From Sedimentitalea xiamensis (lineage in GTDB: Bacteria; Pseudomonadota; Alphaproteobacteria; Rhodobacterales; Rhodobacteraceae): DNA of 64,000 nt. The DNA is taken from assembly GCF_030164465.1 (NCBI RefSeq), contig NZ_JASNJE010000013.1, forward strand, positions 48,222 through 112,221, in the 5' to 3' direction. This document shows positions 34,746-42,941 of the stretch, piece by piece (position 1 is the first letter of the stretch; every line of letters starts with the position of its first letter). The translations under genes and the position numbers were made by a program. The notes beneath the pieces were generated by a model. That model was not told where the DNA came from, did not search any database, and saw only the letters and a program-made list of their open reading frames with translations.

Positions 34746-35438
34746 TCAAACCCCGAGCCAGGCGGGCAGATGCCCGATGTCGGGCAGGATCACATCCGCA
34801 TAGGGGCCAAGATCGGCCGGTCCGGCCATCCCGGTCAGGACTCCGACCGTCCTCATTCCGGCGGCGCGTCCGGCGATCAGATCGTGGGTGCTGTCACCGA
34901 CCATCGCCACGTTTTCCGGATGCACACCAACGGCCCGCGCAAAGGCGATAAGCTGCCCCGGCGACGGTTTGGCGCCATAGCCGCTGTCGAACCCGGCGAG
35001 GAAATCGAACCGGTCCACGACCCCGGCGGCGCCAAGATGCGCCAGCGCCGGCGCTTCCGCGTCGTTCGTCGCCACGCCCAGTTTCAGCCCCAGGCCGCGC
35101 AGGCGATCCAGGAACGGCGCCAGCGGCACGGCCTCGGCCTGCGGCGCGGCTTCGGCTTCCTCGTTCAACATGGCAAGAATGTTGTCGCCGGACAGATGCG
35201 TCAGATGCGGCACGAGCGCCGCCGCCACCTCGGCCGGCGTTCCCGCGATCACGATGCTGTCGGGCTGAAACCGCGAACTGGCCATGTCGAACCCGATCTG
35301 GTGCCCGACATAGGCCGCACGATCCTGGTCGCGCTCCGTCGCCCGGAGCAGGAAGGACCGCGCCCAGGCTTCCCAGGTGGCGGCGAAGTCGAACAGCGTT
35401 CCGTCCTTGTCAAACAGGATGGCCGCAACAGGCGCCAT
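34746..35438 (-). CDS. HAD-superfamily hydrolase (phosphoglycolate-phosphatase-like)
   Basis: About 230 residues. Motif I is ILFDKDGTLFDF (nucleophile Asp and general acid Asp), motif II has LGVATND, motif III Lys is in GYGAKPSPG, and motif IV is MVGDSTHDLIAG. An alpha-helical cap of subtype I lies between. Substrate unknown; phosphoglycolate-like phosphatases look the same. I start at 35438 (AAGGA upstream). An ATG at 35471 overlapping the upstream stop would add 11 residues. Confidence 0.85.
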   Translation of the reverse strand: MAPVAAILFDKDGTLFDFAATWEAWARSFLLRATERDQDRAAYVGHQIGFDMASSRFQPDSIVIAGTPAEVAAALVPHLTHLSGDNILAMLNEEAEAAPQAEAVPLAPFLDRLRGLGLKLGVATNDAEAPALAHLGAAGVVDRFDFLAGFDSGYGAKPSPGQLIAFARAVGVHPENVAMVGDSTHDLIAGRAAGMRTVGVLTGMAGPADLGPYADVILPDIGHLPAWLGV

Positions 35439-35470
35439 GACCACAGGTTCCTTTCCCGAAGGTTCCAACA

Positions 35471-35755
35471 TCACGTCCAGTGCATCTGCGCGCCGCCGGG
35501 CAAGGCGGCGCGGGCCTGCATCGGAACGTCATAGGACACGGAGCGGGAATCGCAAAAGGCGACGATCCAGGCGTCGTCCATCATCAGGAAATCCAGAACC
35601 GATCCGAGAAACTCGGGCTCGCCCGCCCGCTGGCGCAGATCCTGTTCGGATGCGCCGCTTGCGCCGAGGAAAACCGGCAGCAGATCCTCCTGTCCGACCA
35701 TCCAGGTCAGAGCGTTCAGGGCGAGCGTTTCGGCGGCATCGGCGGAATACGGCAT
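35471..35755 (-). CDS. DUF3572 family protein
   Basis: About 94 residues, helical, matching the alphaproteobacterial DUF3572 pattern (AAETLALNALTWMVGQEDLLPVFLGASG, then DLRQRAGEPEFLGSVLDFLMMDDAWIVAFC). The start at 35755 fits the family opening; an in-frame ATG at 35803 would add 16 residues. It lies just upstream of the HAD gene. Function unknown; it is commonly next to a PleD gene in relatives, as here. Confidence 0.8.
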   Translation of the reverse strand: MPYSADAAETLALNALTWMVGQEDLLPVFLGASGASEQDLRQRAGEPEFLGSVLDFLMMDDAWIVAFCDSRSVSYDVPMQARAALPGGAQMHWT

Positions 35756-35849
35756 GGCGGGTGTCTTTTTCGCGGTCGGAAAGGGTTTGTTAACGTCTCT
35801 CATAAAGACTTTGAAACAATATTGATACAAGCGTCGAAAGGCCCGCTGC

Positions 35850-37247
35850 GTGCAAGGCACAATCCTGATCCTGGACGGCGTGTCCACCAATCGCATCATG
35901 CTGAAGGTGCAATTGTCCGCAGCCTATTACCATGTGGTCCAAAGCGATGGCCTGCAGGGGTTGCTGCCGATGGCGCGGCGGGCGCAGCCGGACCTGATCG
36001 TCACGGCGATGACCCTGCCGGACGGAGACGCCCTGGCGGTCCGCCGACTGATGCAACAGGACGATTCCCTGCGCAACGTGCCGATCATCGCCATCACCTC
36101 GCAGAACGACCGCGCCGCACGTCTGACGGCGCTCGAAGGCGGCATCGACGACGTGCTGACCCAGCCGGTGGACGACCTGATCCTTCAGGCGCGGATTCGC
36201 AGCCTGCTGCGCGCCCGAAGCAGCACGGACGAACTGCGCCTGCGCGACGGGGCGTCCTCGATCCTGGGATTCGCGGAACCGGCGGCGGCCTTCACCGCCC
36301 CGGCCCGCGTCGCCCTGCTGACCCGCGACTCCGCCACCGGGGCGCTGTGGCGGGCCAGGCTGAAAGGCATGGTGCGCCATCGCCTGGAAAGCCACCAGAT
36401 GAGCAACATCCACGCCATGATGTCCGACCCCATGCCCGACGCCATCATTGTCGATCTGACCGGCCCCTATCCCGACATGGGTCTGCGCCTGCTCGCGGAC
36501 CTTCGGGCCCGCAGCCAGACAAGCCAGGCCGCCCTGATCGCCGTGGTGCCATCCACGACTCCGGAACTGGTTGCGGACGCGCTGGACCGCGGTGCCCATG
36601 ACGTTCTGCAAACCGGGTTCTGCCCCGAGGAGCTGGCGCTGCGGCTTACGGCGCAGTTGCATCACAAGGCCAGTTCCGACCGCCTGCGCGATTCCGTGCG
36701 CGACGGGCTCCGGGCCGCTGTCCGGGATCCGATGACAGGGCTCTACAATCGCCGCTATGCGCTTCCGCATCTGGCCACCATCGCGATGAACGCGGCGCGA
36801 ACGGGCAAAAGCTTTTCGGTGATGCTGGCGGATCTGGATCACTTCAAGCGGATCAACGACAACCACGGCCACCAAGCCGGCGATGCGGTGCTGATGGAAA
36901 CCGCACGGAGGCTGAAAAGCGAACTTCGCTCCACGGACATGATTGCCCGTGTCGGCGGCGAAGAGTTTCTGATCGTGATGCCCGACACCGACCAGGCCGC
37001 GGCCTCGATCGTCGCCGGAAACCTGTGCCGGCGCATCAACGCGCACCCGTTCCAGTGTCCGGGCGTCTCGCAGCCACTGCATGTGACCACCAGCATCGGC
37101 GCCGTCGTGGGCCGCCCGCTGGGTCCGGACTCTGGATTGACCGCGGATCAATACGCGACGGCCCTGATCGGACAGGCCGACCGCGCACTCTACGAAGCCA
37201 AGGGAAGCGGGCGCAACAAGGTGTCCCTCACGCCGGCCGCGGCCTGA
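35850..37247 (+). CDS. PleD-like diguanylate cyclase with degenerate receiver domain
   Basis: A 465-residue REC-REC-GGDEF protein. The cyclase domain (about 290-460) has GGEEF at 369-373 and an upstream inhibitory RxxD site (Arg360-Asp363), so it should make c-di-GMP and be product-inhibited. The first receiver (1-120) lacks the phosphoacceptor: Ala53 stands where Asp is expected, Gln105 replaces the conserved Lys, and the acidic pair is Asp9-Gly10. The second receiver is also divergent. Start is GTG at 35850 after GAAAGG. It is divergent from the DUF3572 gene. Confidence 0.88.
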   Translation: MQGTILILDGVSTNRIMLKVQLSAAYYHVVQSDGLQGLLPMARRAQPDLIVTAMTLPDGDALAVRRLMQQDDSLRNVPIIAITSQNDRAARLTALEGGIDDVLTQPVDDLILQARIRSLLRARSSTDELRLRDGASSILGFAEPAAAFTAPARVALLTRDSATGALWRARLKGMVRHRLESHQMSNIHAMMSDPMPDAIIVDLTGPYPDMGLRLLADLRARSQTSQAALIAVVPSTTPELVADALDRGAHDVLQTGFCPEELALRLTAQLHHKASSDRLRDSVRDGLRAAVRDPMTGLYNRRYALPHLATIAMNAARTGKSFSVMLADLDHFKRINDNHGHQAGDAVLMETARRLKSELRSTDMIARVGGEEFLIVMPDTDQAAASIVAGNLCRRINAHPFQCPGVSQPLHVTTSIGAVVGRPLGPDSGLTADQYATALIGQADRALYEAKGSGRNKVSLTPAAA

Positions 37248-37616
37248 TACCGGCACCGGCATGCAGCGGCGGCTCGGGGTCCCGCCCGGTCGTCGGGCGA
37301 GCGCATTGCGCGGCGCGGCGGCGTCGAGTTCCGCTTCCTTGCACGCGGCTCGTGGATTCCCGCCCGCGAACCGGTTCCGCCACCCGCTTTCCCGATTCAA
37401 CCGGCGATCCCGCTGGCAGCGGTTCCACACGCCAAGGTCCGCGGTCTTCGCAAATGTGATGAACAGGGCGAGGCGATACCCCTTTCAAGCCGGTGCGCAG
37501 GCCGCGGAAACAGACATTCCCGGCCAGGGCACGCGACATCGCGCCGCAATGCCCAACTGCACCCTTTCCGTCAGCCTTCAACGTGCCCATCTTGAGCCAG
37601 AGAGAGCAAGGACATC
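37248..37616. other. 369-base stretch without a recognisable gene
   Basis: No frame here resembles a known protein or shows a convincing start with a ribosome site, apart from the AAGGAC before the DUF983 gene. The open frames on both strands are Arg/Pro/Gly-rich, as expected from GC-rich noncoding DNA. No tRNA, strong hairpin or repeat was found. It may be decayed coding sequence. Confidence 0.6.
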
Positions 37617-38033
37617 ATGCGATACGATCCGACCCATATTCAGGCCGAAGACAACGGCACCAGTCCGATCGGCGATCCGGAGGTTCGTGATCTCTGGCCC
37701 GCCCTGCTGAAAGGCTGGCGTCGCAAATGTCCGCATTGCGGCAGCGGACCGCTGCTTTGCAGCTATCTGAAGGTCAACGACACCTGCACGGTCTGCCGCG
37801 AGGAACTGCACCACCACCGCGCCGACGACGGTCCCGCCTATCTGACCATCCTGATCGTGGGGCACCTGATGGCACCGCTTCTGCTGCTGGTCTTTGAAAC
37901 CTTTCGGCCCGATCCGCTCATCCTTTTCACGATCTTTGCGGTTGGATGTGTCGCGTTGTCGCTTTACCTTCTGCCCAGACTGAAGGGGGCCATCGTCGGG
38001 TTCCAGTGGGCCCGCCACATGCACGGGTTCTGA
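37617..38033 (+). CDS. DUF983 membrane protein
   Basis: A 138-residue protein with two Cys-x2-Cys knuckles (RKCPHCGSG and DTCTVCREE) before two TM helices (about 80-98 and 103-122), the standard DUF983 layout. Members often neighbour cytochrome oxidase or NUDIX genes; the function is not established. Here a NUDIX gene follows 32 bases later on the same strand. Confidence 0.88.
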   Translation: MRYDPTHIQAEDNGTSPIGDPEVRDLWPALLKGWRRKCPHCGSGPLLCSYLKVNDTCTVCREELHHHRADDGPAYLTILIVGHLMAPLLLLVFETFRPDPLILFTIFAVGCVALSLYLLPRLKGAIVGFQWARHMHGF

Positions 38034-38065
38034 CACCCGGCAGCTCCGCAACCCGGCGAGGCACC

Positions 38066-38767
38066 ATGACAACAGACAAATCCGCGATCCGAAACGCCGC
38101 CACGGTGATCGTTCTGCGCGACCGCCATGACGATCCGTCCATTCTCATGGGGCAACGTGGTTCCAAGGCGGCCTTCATGCCGAACAAGTTCGTCTTCCCC
38201 GGCGGTGCGGTCGATGCCGCGGACGCGCTGGTGCCGCTGGCCGCCCCGCTGCCCGCCCTGTGCCAGAACCGTCTGCGCGACAACGCCCCCGAAGACCTGC
38301 AACACGCGCTTGCCGCTGCGGCCGTTCGCGAGCTCTGGGAAGAAACCGGCCTGATCCTGGGCCGCCGCGGATCCTGGCCGGACCCGGTGCCCGCCGATTG
38401 GCGCAGCTTTGCCGAAACCGGCCATCTGCCCGCCGCCGAAGGTCTTCAGTTCGTGTTTCGCGCCCTGACCCCGCCGGGCCGTCCGCGCCGTTTCGACGCC
38501 CGTTTCTTCCTGGTGGATGCGGACGATATCCAGAGCGACCTCGACGATTTCACCCACGCCTGCGACGAGCTTTCCCACCTGCAATGGATCAAGCTGCGCG
38601 AAGCGCGGAACTTCGACCTGCCCTTCATCACCGAAGTCGTGCTGGCCGAGGTCGAGGGGCGCGTCACCGACAGGACGCCGCCCGACAGCGTGCCCTATTT
38701 CCGCAACGACGAGGAAGCCAGCCTGTTCCTGCGCCTGCGCGGCCATGTGATGCCCGAGCATGACTGA
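38066..38767 (+). CDS. NUDIX hydrolase, NUDT19-like
   Basis: A 233-residue NUDIX protein. The Nudix box is split: FVFPGGAVDAAD (about residues 40-51) is separated from VRELWEETGLIL (about 88-99) by some 35 residues. The same insertion is found in NUDT19/NUDT7-type coenzyme A or acyl-CoA pyrophosphohydrolases, so such a substrate is plausible but not proven. The ATG at 38066 is preferred because the conserved ATVIVLRD strand begins 12 residues in. Confidence 0.85.
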   Translation: MTTDKSAIRNAATVIVLRDRHDDPSILMGQRGSKAAFMPNKFVFPGGAVDAADALVPLAAPLPALCQNRLRDNAPEDLQHALAAAAVRELWEETGLILGRRGSWPDPVPADWRSFAETGHLPAAEGLQFVFRALTPPGRPRRFDARFFLVDADDIQSDLDDFTHACDELSHLQWIKLREARNFDLPFITEVVLAEVEGRVTDRTPPDSVPYFRNDEEASLFLRLRGHVMPEHD

Positions 38768-38793
38768 CCCGCCGCCGATGGGCGGAAACAGAG

Positions 38794-39492
38794 TCAGAGA
38801 TAGGGCGATCTTTGCGGGCGCACCGTCAGTTCGGTCACGCAGGCGGTGTTGGGCAGGGTCAAGGCGGTCGCGATCAGTTCCGAGATATCGGCGAGCTGGA
38901 TCATTTTCGACCGGTCCTTGTCGGCGGCGTCAACCGCGGGCGTATCCACGAAACCGGGATGCACCAGCGTCACACGCACCCCGTCCTCGCGCACATCCTC
39001 GAACAGCGCGCGTGCGAACCCCGCCTGCGCATGGCGTAATGCGCAGTGAATCGCGTGGTTCTTCCAGCCGATCCAGCTGGTCGGCCCGCAGACATAGACA
39101 ACCGCCCCCTCGGTCTGGCGCAGCGCTGGCAACACATGCGCCGTCAGGCGGATCGTGGCCCTCAGCACACTGTCGATGGACAGATCCCAATCCTCGAACC
39201 GCTCGGTCGAAACCGGCCCATAGGTGAACTTGGCCGCGCAATGCACCAGCGCGTCGAGACGGTTCCTGCCCGTTGCCCATTCCGACAGGCTGGCAATCGC
39301 CTCCATGCACTGCATTTCCGCCTGGAAACATTCCCCGCTGCCGCCGGCCCCGGCAACCAGGTCCAGCGTCTCGCGCAGGGCCTCCACCCGGCGGCCCTGC
39401 GCCAGGATATGCCAGCCTTCGGATGCCAGGCGCACCGCCGTCGCCCGACCGATCCCGCTCGACGCGCCCGTAATCAATGCTGTCTTGGTCAT
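38794..39492 (-). CDS. Short-chain dehydrogenase/reductase family protein with replaced catalytic Tyr and Lys
   Basis: A 232-residue SDR fold. The cofactor motif TGASSGIG (residues 8-15) is intact and the PG motif (VHPGFVDTPAV) is present. The usual YxxxK is HxxxR here: His149 and Arg153, in HCALRHAQAGFARAL, and the NNAG motif reads HCAAK. The fold is complete and the frame open, so this looks like a diverged protein and not a wreck. It is either inactive as a classical reductase or uses other chemistry. The start at 39492 is chosen for the family-typical MTKTALITG opening. Confidence 0.82.
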   Translation of the reverse strand: MTKTALITGASSGIGRATAVRLASEGWHILAQGRRVEALRETLDLVAGAGGSGECFQAEMQCMEAIASLSEWATGRNRLDALVHCAAKFTYGPVSTERFEDWDLSIDSVLRATIRLTAHVLPALRQTEGAVVYVCGPTSWIGWKNHAIHCALRHAQAGFARALFEDVREDGVRVTLVHPGFVDTPAVDAADKDRSKMIQLADISELIATALTLPNTACVTELTVRPQRSPYL

Positions 39493-39580
39493 GCCCGCCG
39501 CCTCACTCCCCACGCCGCATGGCGTTAGCCTACGCCCTGAGGTCGTAGGCAGGCAAGATCGGGCTTCTCACCCGACCGAC

Positions 39581-40483
39581 TCAAATCGCCAGCACGAGCA
39601 AGAGAATCGACAGGCAGAGCAAGGCCATGCCGCCGATTTCCCGCCGCGTCACGGTTTCGCGGAAGAACAGCACCGAGGCCAGCAGGCTGAGCACCAGTTC
39701 AACCTGTCCGAGCGCCTTGACATAGGCCGCGTTCTGCAAGGTGAAGGCCAGGAACCAGCAGAACGACCCGGCCATGGAAAACAGCCCCACCCAGACCGCG
39801 ACCCGCCGGGTATCCCAGACCGCGCGCAGTTCCGCCCGGTCGCGCAGAAGGAGCCATGCCGCCATCGACAGCGCCTGAAGGCTGGCGACGCAGGCCAGTG
39901 TGATGGCGGCGCGAAACGCCGGTTCCACGTCGCCCAGTTGCAGCGAGGCGCCGCGATAGCTGACGGCGGAAAAAGCGAACAGCACCCCCGATCCCAACCC
40001 CAGAAGCGATGCCCGGTTGGTCAGGTGACGCAGCCACGACCCCTCCACATCCGGCGTCCGGGACAGCAGGAGCACCGCCGCCAGCCCCAGCAGGATCGCG
40101 GCGAACCCGCCGGCGCTGACACCTTCGCCCAGCACGACCAGACCGACCAGCGCGGTCTGGATGACCTCGGTTTTCTTGAAGGTGATGCCAACCGCGAAGT
40201 TCCGCTGCTTGAACAGCAGGACGACGCAGATCGTCGCCAGGATCTGCGACAGCCCGCCGATCGCGGCAAAGGTCCAGAACGCCGGCACCAGCGGCGGCAG
40301 GGCGCGGCCGCTGATCCACAGATATCCTGCCAGAAGCGCAACGATCAGCGGCGCCGAATAGGCGAAGCGGGCAAAGGTCGCCCCCGCTGCCGACAGCTTC
40401 GTGGTGCTGAGGCTTTTTTGCAGCATGAACCGCAGCGTCTGAAAGACGGCGGCCGCCAGCGTGACGGGAATCCAGAGTGCCAT
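39581..40483 (-). CDS. EamA/DMT-family transporter
   Basis: A 300-residue protein with ten predicted TM helices in two EamA repeats, the second including a GEGVSAGGFAAILLGLAAVLLL segment. Such carriers export metabolites or amino acids; specificity is not apparent. It is on the same strand as the desaturase gene, 20 bases behind it, so it may share its mRNA. Confidence 0.85.
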   Translation of the reverse strand: MALWIPVTLAAAVFQTLRFMLQKSLSTTKLSAAGATFARFAYSAPLIVALLAGYLWISGRALPPLVPAFWTFAAIGGLSQILATICVVLLFKQRNFAVGITFKKTEVIQTALVGLVVLGEGVSAGGFAAILLGLAAVLLLSRTPDVEGSWLRHLTNRASLLGLGSGVLFAFSAVSYRGASLQLGDVEPAFRAAITLACVASLQALSMAAWLLLRDRAELRAVWDTRRVAVWVGLFSMAGSFCWFLAFTLQNAAYVKALGQVELVLSLLASVLFFRETVTRREIGGMALLCLSILLLVLAI

Positions 40484-40503
40484 GGATCCCTATTGGCGCA
40501 GTT

Positions 40504-41424
40504 TCAGGGCTTCGGCCAGAGCGGATGTGGCACCGGGTCCTTCGCGCGCCAGAAAAACCGGCGAAACACCTCGCCGTAGGACCGGAAGACATAACCGTCG
40601 TTCACCGACAGGTAACGGTCCCGGCCAGTGCGGTAAAGCGCCGGAAGACGATACCACGGCGCCGAGGGGTGCATGTGGTGCACCGCATGCAGGTTGTTGT
40701 TCAGGAACAGGAAGGCGAGCGGGCCGCGATCCTCGATGATGACGGTGCGGCCACGGATCTGTTCATGGGCGCGATGTTCGAGGAAGGTGCGGATCTTCAG
40801 GACACCCAGGGCGCAATAGGCGGCTGTGACATAGGCCCAGACCGGCATCCCCGACGCCATGACCAGCGCGAGCACCGCCGCGACTCCGGGCAGATGCAAG
40901 CCCCAGGCCAGCCAGATCGCCCGGTCGCCTTGCAGGGCGCCCGCCCATTCGGCTTTCAGGAACGTCATCTGCCCGATCAGCGGCCCCAGGAGCATCCGCC
41001 CGAGCAGCGTGTTGTTCGCCTTTAAGACGGCTCGCTTCCAGCGCGGCATCGCGGCCCAGACCGCCGGGTCCAGATAGTTGCTTTCCGGGTCGTCGTAGGG
41101 GTCCGTCAGGGTGCTGTCGCGATGGTGCGCCAGATGCTGGTCGCGGAACCGGTTGTAGGGGATGAACAGGCTCAACGGCAGCGCCATCAGCGCCTCGTTC
41201 ATCGCTTTGGACGGAAACGGATGACCATGCAGGGCTTCATGCGTCAGCGAAGAATGCAGCGCCACCAGCAGGATCGTGACGACAATGGTGAGCAGGAGCG
41301 AAACGTCGGCCAACCAGAACACCGCAAGGAACCAGAAGCCGTAACAGGCTGTGATCAGGGCGAAAGTCGCCCATTCCACCATCCGCGCACGCGCCGCCGG
41401 AGGCGTTCCCGCCAGTGTCGTCAT
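40504..41424 (-). CDS. Membrane fatty acid desaturase family protein
   Basis: A 306-residue integral membrane di-iron protein. The three His boxes are HSSLTHEALHGH (about 83-94), HLAHH (about 116-120) and HAVHHMHP (about 230-237), with two hydrophobic pairs around them. This pattern is shared by acyl-lipid desaturases and carotenoid ketolases/hydroxylases; no carotenoid genes are nearby, so a lipid desaturase is more likely. It is divergent from an XRE regulator that probably controls it. Confidence 0.86.
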   Translation of the reverse strand: MTTLAGTPPAARARMVEWATFALITACYGFWFLAVFWLADVSLLLTIVVTILLVALHSSLTHEALHGHPFPSKAMNEALMALPLSLFIPYNRFRDQHLAHHRDSTLTDPYDDPESNYLDPAVWAAMPRWKRAVLKANNTLLGRMLLGPLIGQMTFLKAEWAGALQGDRAIWLAWGLHLPGVAAVLALVMASGMPVWAYVTAAYCALGVLKIRTFLEHRAHEQIRGRTVIIEDRGPLAFLFLNNNLHAVHHMHPSAPWYRLPALYRTGRDRYLSVNDGYVFRSYGEVFRRFFWRAKDPVPHPLWPKP

Positions 41425-41490
41425 TCCGTAGCCTGTCGATTGTCCCGGTATTCAGTAAACACGGTCGCACGCCTGTGACCATTCCAATAA

Positions 41491-41515
41491 TTGTGCACAA
41501 ACCCGCCACATTGTG
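41491..41515. promoter_or_regulatory. Operator candidates between the desaturase and XRE genes
   Basis: Two perfect palindromes lie close together: TTGTGCACAA at 41491-41500 and CACATTGTG at 41507-41515. They share the TTGTG core, 66-91 bases upstream of the desaturase and 15-39 bases upstream of the XRE start. Likely binding sites of the XRE protein, by position. Confidence 0.5.
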
Positions 41516-41529
41516 ATATTTATAAACAT

Positions 41530-42390
41530 ATGCAAGACAAAATGAACAAACATCAGAGAGCCGAGCGGTTCCGCACCCGGCTGGCCCGTGCGATGCAGGA
41601 CAGGCACCTCAGCCAGAGCGCCCTCGCCCGCCGGATCGGCGTGGACAGGTCGACGATCTCGCAATTGCTGACCGGCGATGGCGCGCGGCTTCCCAACGCA
41701 CATGTGGTCGGCGCCTGCGCGGCGACGCTGGGGGTGTCCGCCGACTGGCTGCTCAGCCTGTCCGACCGGCCGGAAAGCGCCGCCGAACTGCTCGCCGGCA
41801 GTCTCAGCCTGACCGAAGCGCCGCGTGCGCTGGTGGATCAGCGCATCTTTGACTGGCATGGGGAAGCGGCGGGCTACAAGATCCGCCATGTTCCGGCGGC
41901 GCTGCCGGACATGCTGAAGACCCGCGCCCTGCTGGAATGGGAATACGCCCCCCATCTCGGCCGCACCGCCGACCAAGCCATCGGCGCCTCGGAGGACCGG
42001 CTGGAATGGATGCGCGGCGCGCAGTCGGATTACGAGATCGCTCTTCCACGTTACGAACTGACCAGTTTCGCGCAGGGCACCGGCTATTACAGCGGCTTGC
42101 CGCTGGCGGTGCGGCTGGAACAGATCGACCGGTTTCTCGCCCTGTCCGAACAGCTTTACCCGCGCCTGAGACTCTACCTCTTTGACGCGCAGCGGCTCTA
42201 CAGCGCGCCCCTGACGATCTTCGGACCGCTGCTCTGCGTCTTTTATGCCGGCGGGCATTACATGGCCTTTCGCGACCGCGACCGGGTCGAGGTCTTTACC
42301 CGGCATTTCGACACACTTGTGCGCGAGGCCGATCTGACCGCCCGCGACCTGCCGGGCGAATTGCGCCGGTTGCGGCAGGGAATGGGTTGA
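41530..42390 (+). CDS. XRE-family transcriptional regulator with C-terminal sensor-like domain
   Basis: About 286 residues. A helix-turn-helix of XRE type (SQSALARRIGVDRSTISQLLTG, residues about 25-46) is followed by a roughly 200-residue domain (TRALLEWEYAPHLGRTAD, FYAGGHYMAFRDRD) that I do not recognise as a specific ligand family. Divergent from the fatty acid desaturase; a lipid-responsive regulator is inferred. ATG at 41530 or 41542 are both possible. Confidence 0.8.
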   Translation: MQDKMNKHQRAERFRTRLARAMQDRHLSQSALARRIGVDRSTISQLLTGDGARLPNAHVVGACAATLGVSADWLLSLSDRPESAAELLAGSLSLTEAPRALVDQRIFDWHGEAAGYKIRHVPAALPDMLKTRALLEWEYAPHLGRTADQAIGASEDRLEWMRGAQSDYEIALPRYELTSFAQGTGYYSGLPLAVRLEQIDRFLALSEQLYPRLRLYLFDAQRLYSAPLTIFGPLLCVFYAGGHYMAFRDRDRVEVFTRHFDTLVREADLTARDLPGELRRLRQGMG

Positions 42391-42447
42391 CCCGACGGCC
42401 CGAAGAGTGGATCCGGGGCGGCCGGCGACCCCGGACAAGCCTTTCAA

Positions 42448-42494
42448 CGGGGGCCAGCCCCCGTACCCCCGGAGTATTTCAGCAAAGATGAAGC
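42448..42494 (+). repeat. Dispersed GC-rich repeat element, copy B
   Basis: Hairpin GGGGGCCAGCCCCC followed by CCCCCGGAGTATTTCAGCAAAGATGAAG components in the same order as copy A (29671-29738), here without the second inner hairpin. It lies between the XRE stop and the truncated end of the SDR pseudogene. Probable bidirectional 3'-end element. Confidence 0.72.
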
Positions 42495-42507
42495 AGGGCG
42501 CGCGGGA

Positions 42508-42941
42508 TCACGGGGCCGGCTGCGGGTCCCGATCGGCCCTATGCCCGGCGGTGGAAGAGGTCAGGACGATCGCGCCGCGCCCGGCGGGTTTCATCAGTGG
42601 CGCCGCGTATCTGACGGTGAGGAATACACTGTCAAGCCTGACCGCAAGGCAGGATCGCCAGTCGCTCAGGGCAATGTCCTCGACCCGCGCGGTCGGCCCG
42701 GCAAACCCCGCATTGGCGCGGAGCGTATCGAGTCCGCCCCAATCCGCCGCCACTTGCCCGAAGAGATCTCGCATTTCCGGTTCGTCGGCGACGTCGTTCC
42801 GCCCCATGCGCCAATGGCCGGGCGCCCGCCCGGGCGCGACGGCATCCACCTCGGCGATCCGGAACGCATGACCCGCCGCGTCAATGGCCTTCGCCATCGC
42901 GGGTCCGATGCCCCGGCAGTGATCAGAACCCGCCCTGTCAC
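42508..42941 (-). pseudogene. Broken short-chain dehydrogenase gene
   Basis: It starts MTGRVLITAG at 42941, overlapping the carnitine dehydrogenase stop by ATGA. The frame is then lost within the glycine-rich cofactor motif (about 42908-42912) and continues in another frame as GIGPAMAKAIDAAGHAFRIAEVD, then LDTLRANAGFAGPTARVED and GAIVLTSSTAG. The sequence ends there, before the YxxxK active site, at a stop 14 bases from repeat element B. So it has both a small frame-shifting deletion and a 3' truncation. It was the last gene of the carnitine operon. Confidence 0.8.

Noticed and set aside
37261..37710. 149-codon plus-strand frame between the cyclase and DUF983
   Set aside because: Arg/Pro/Ala-rich, no ribosome site, no family resemblance, and it runs into DUF983 in another frame.
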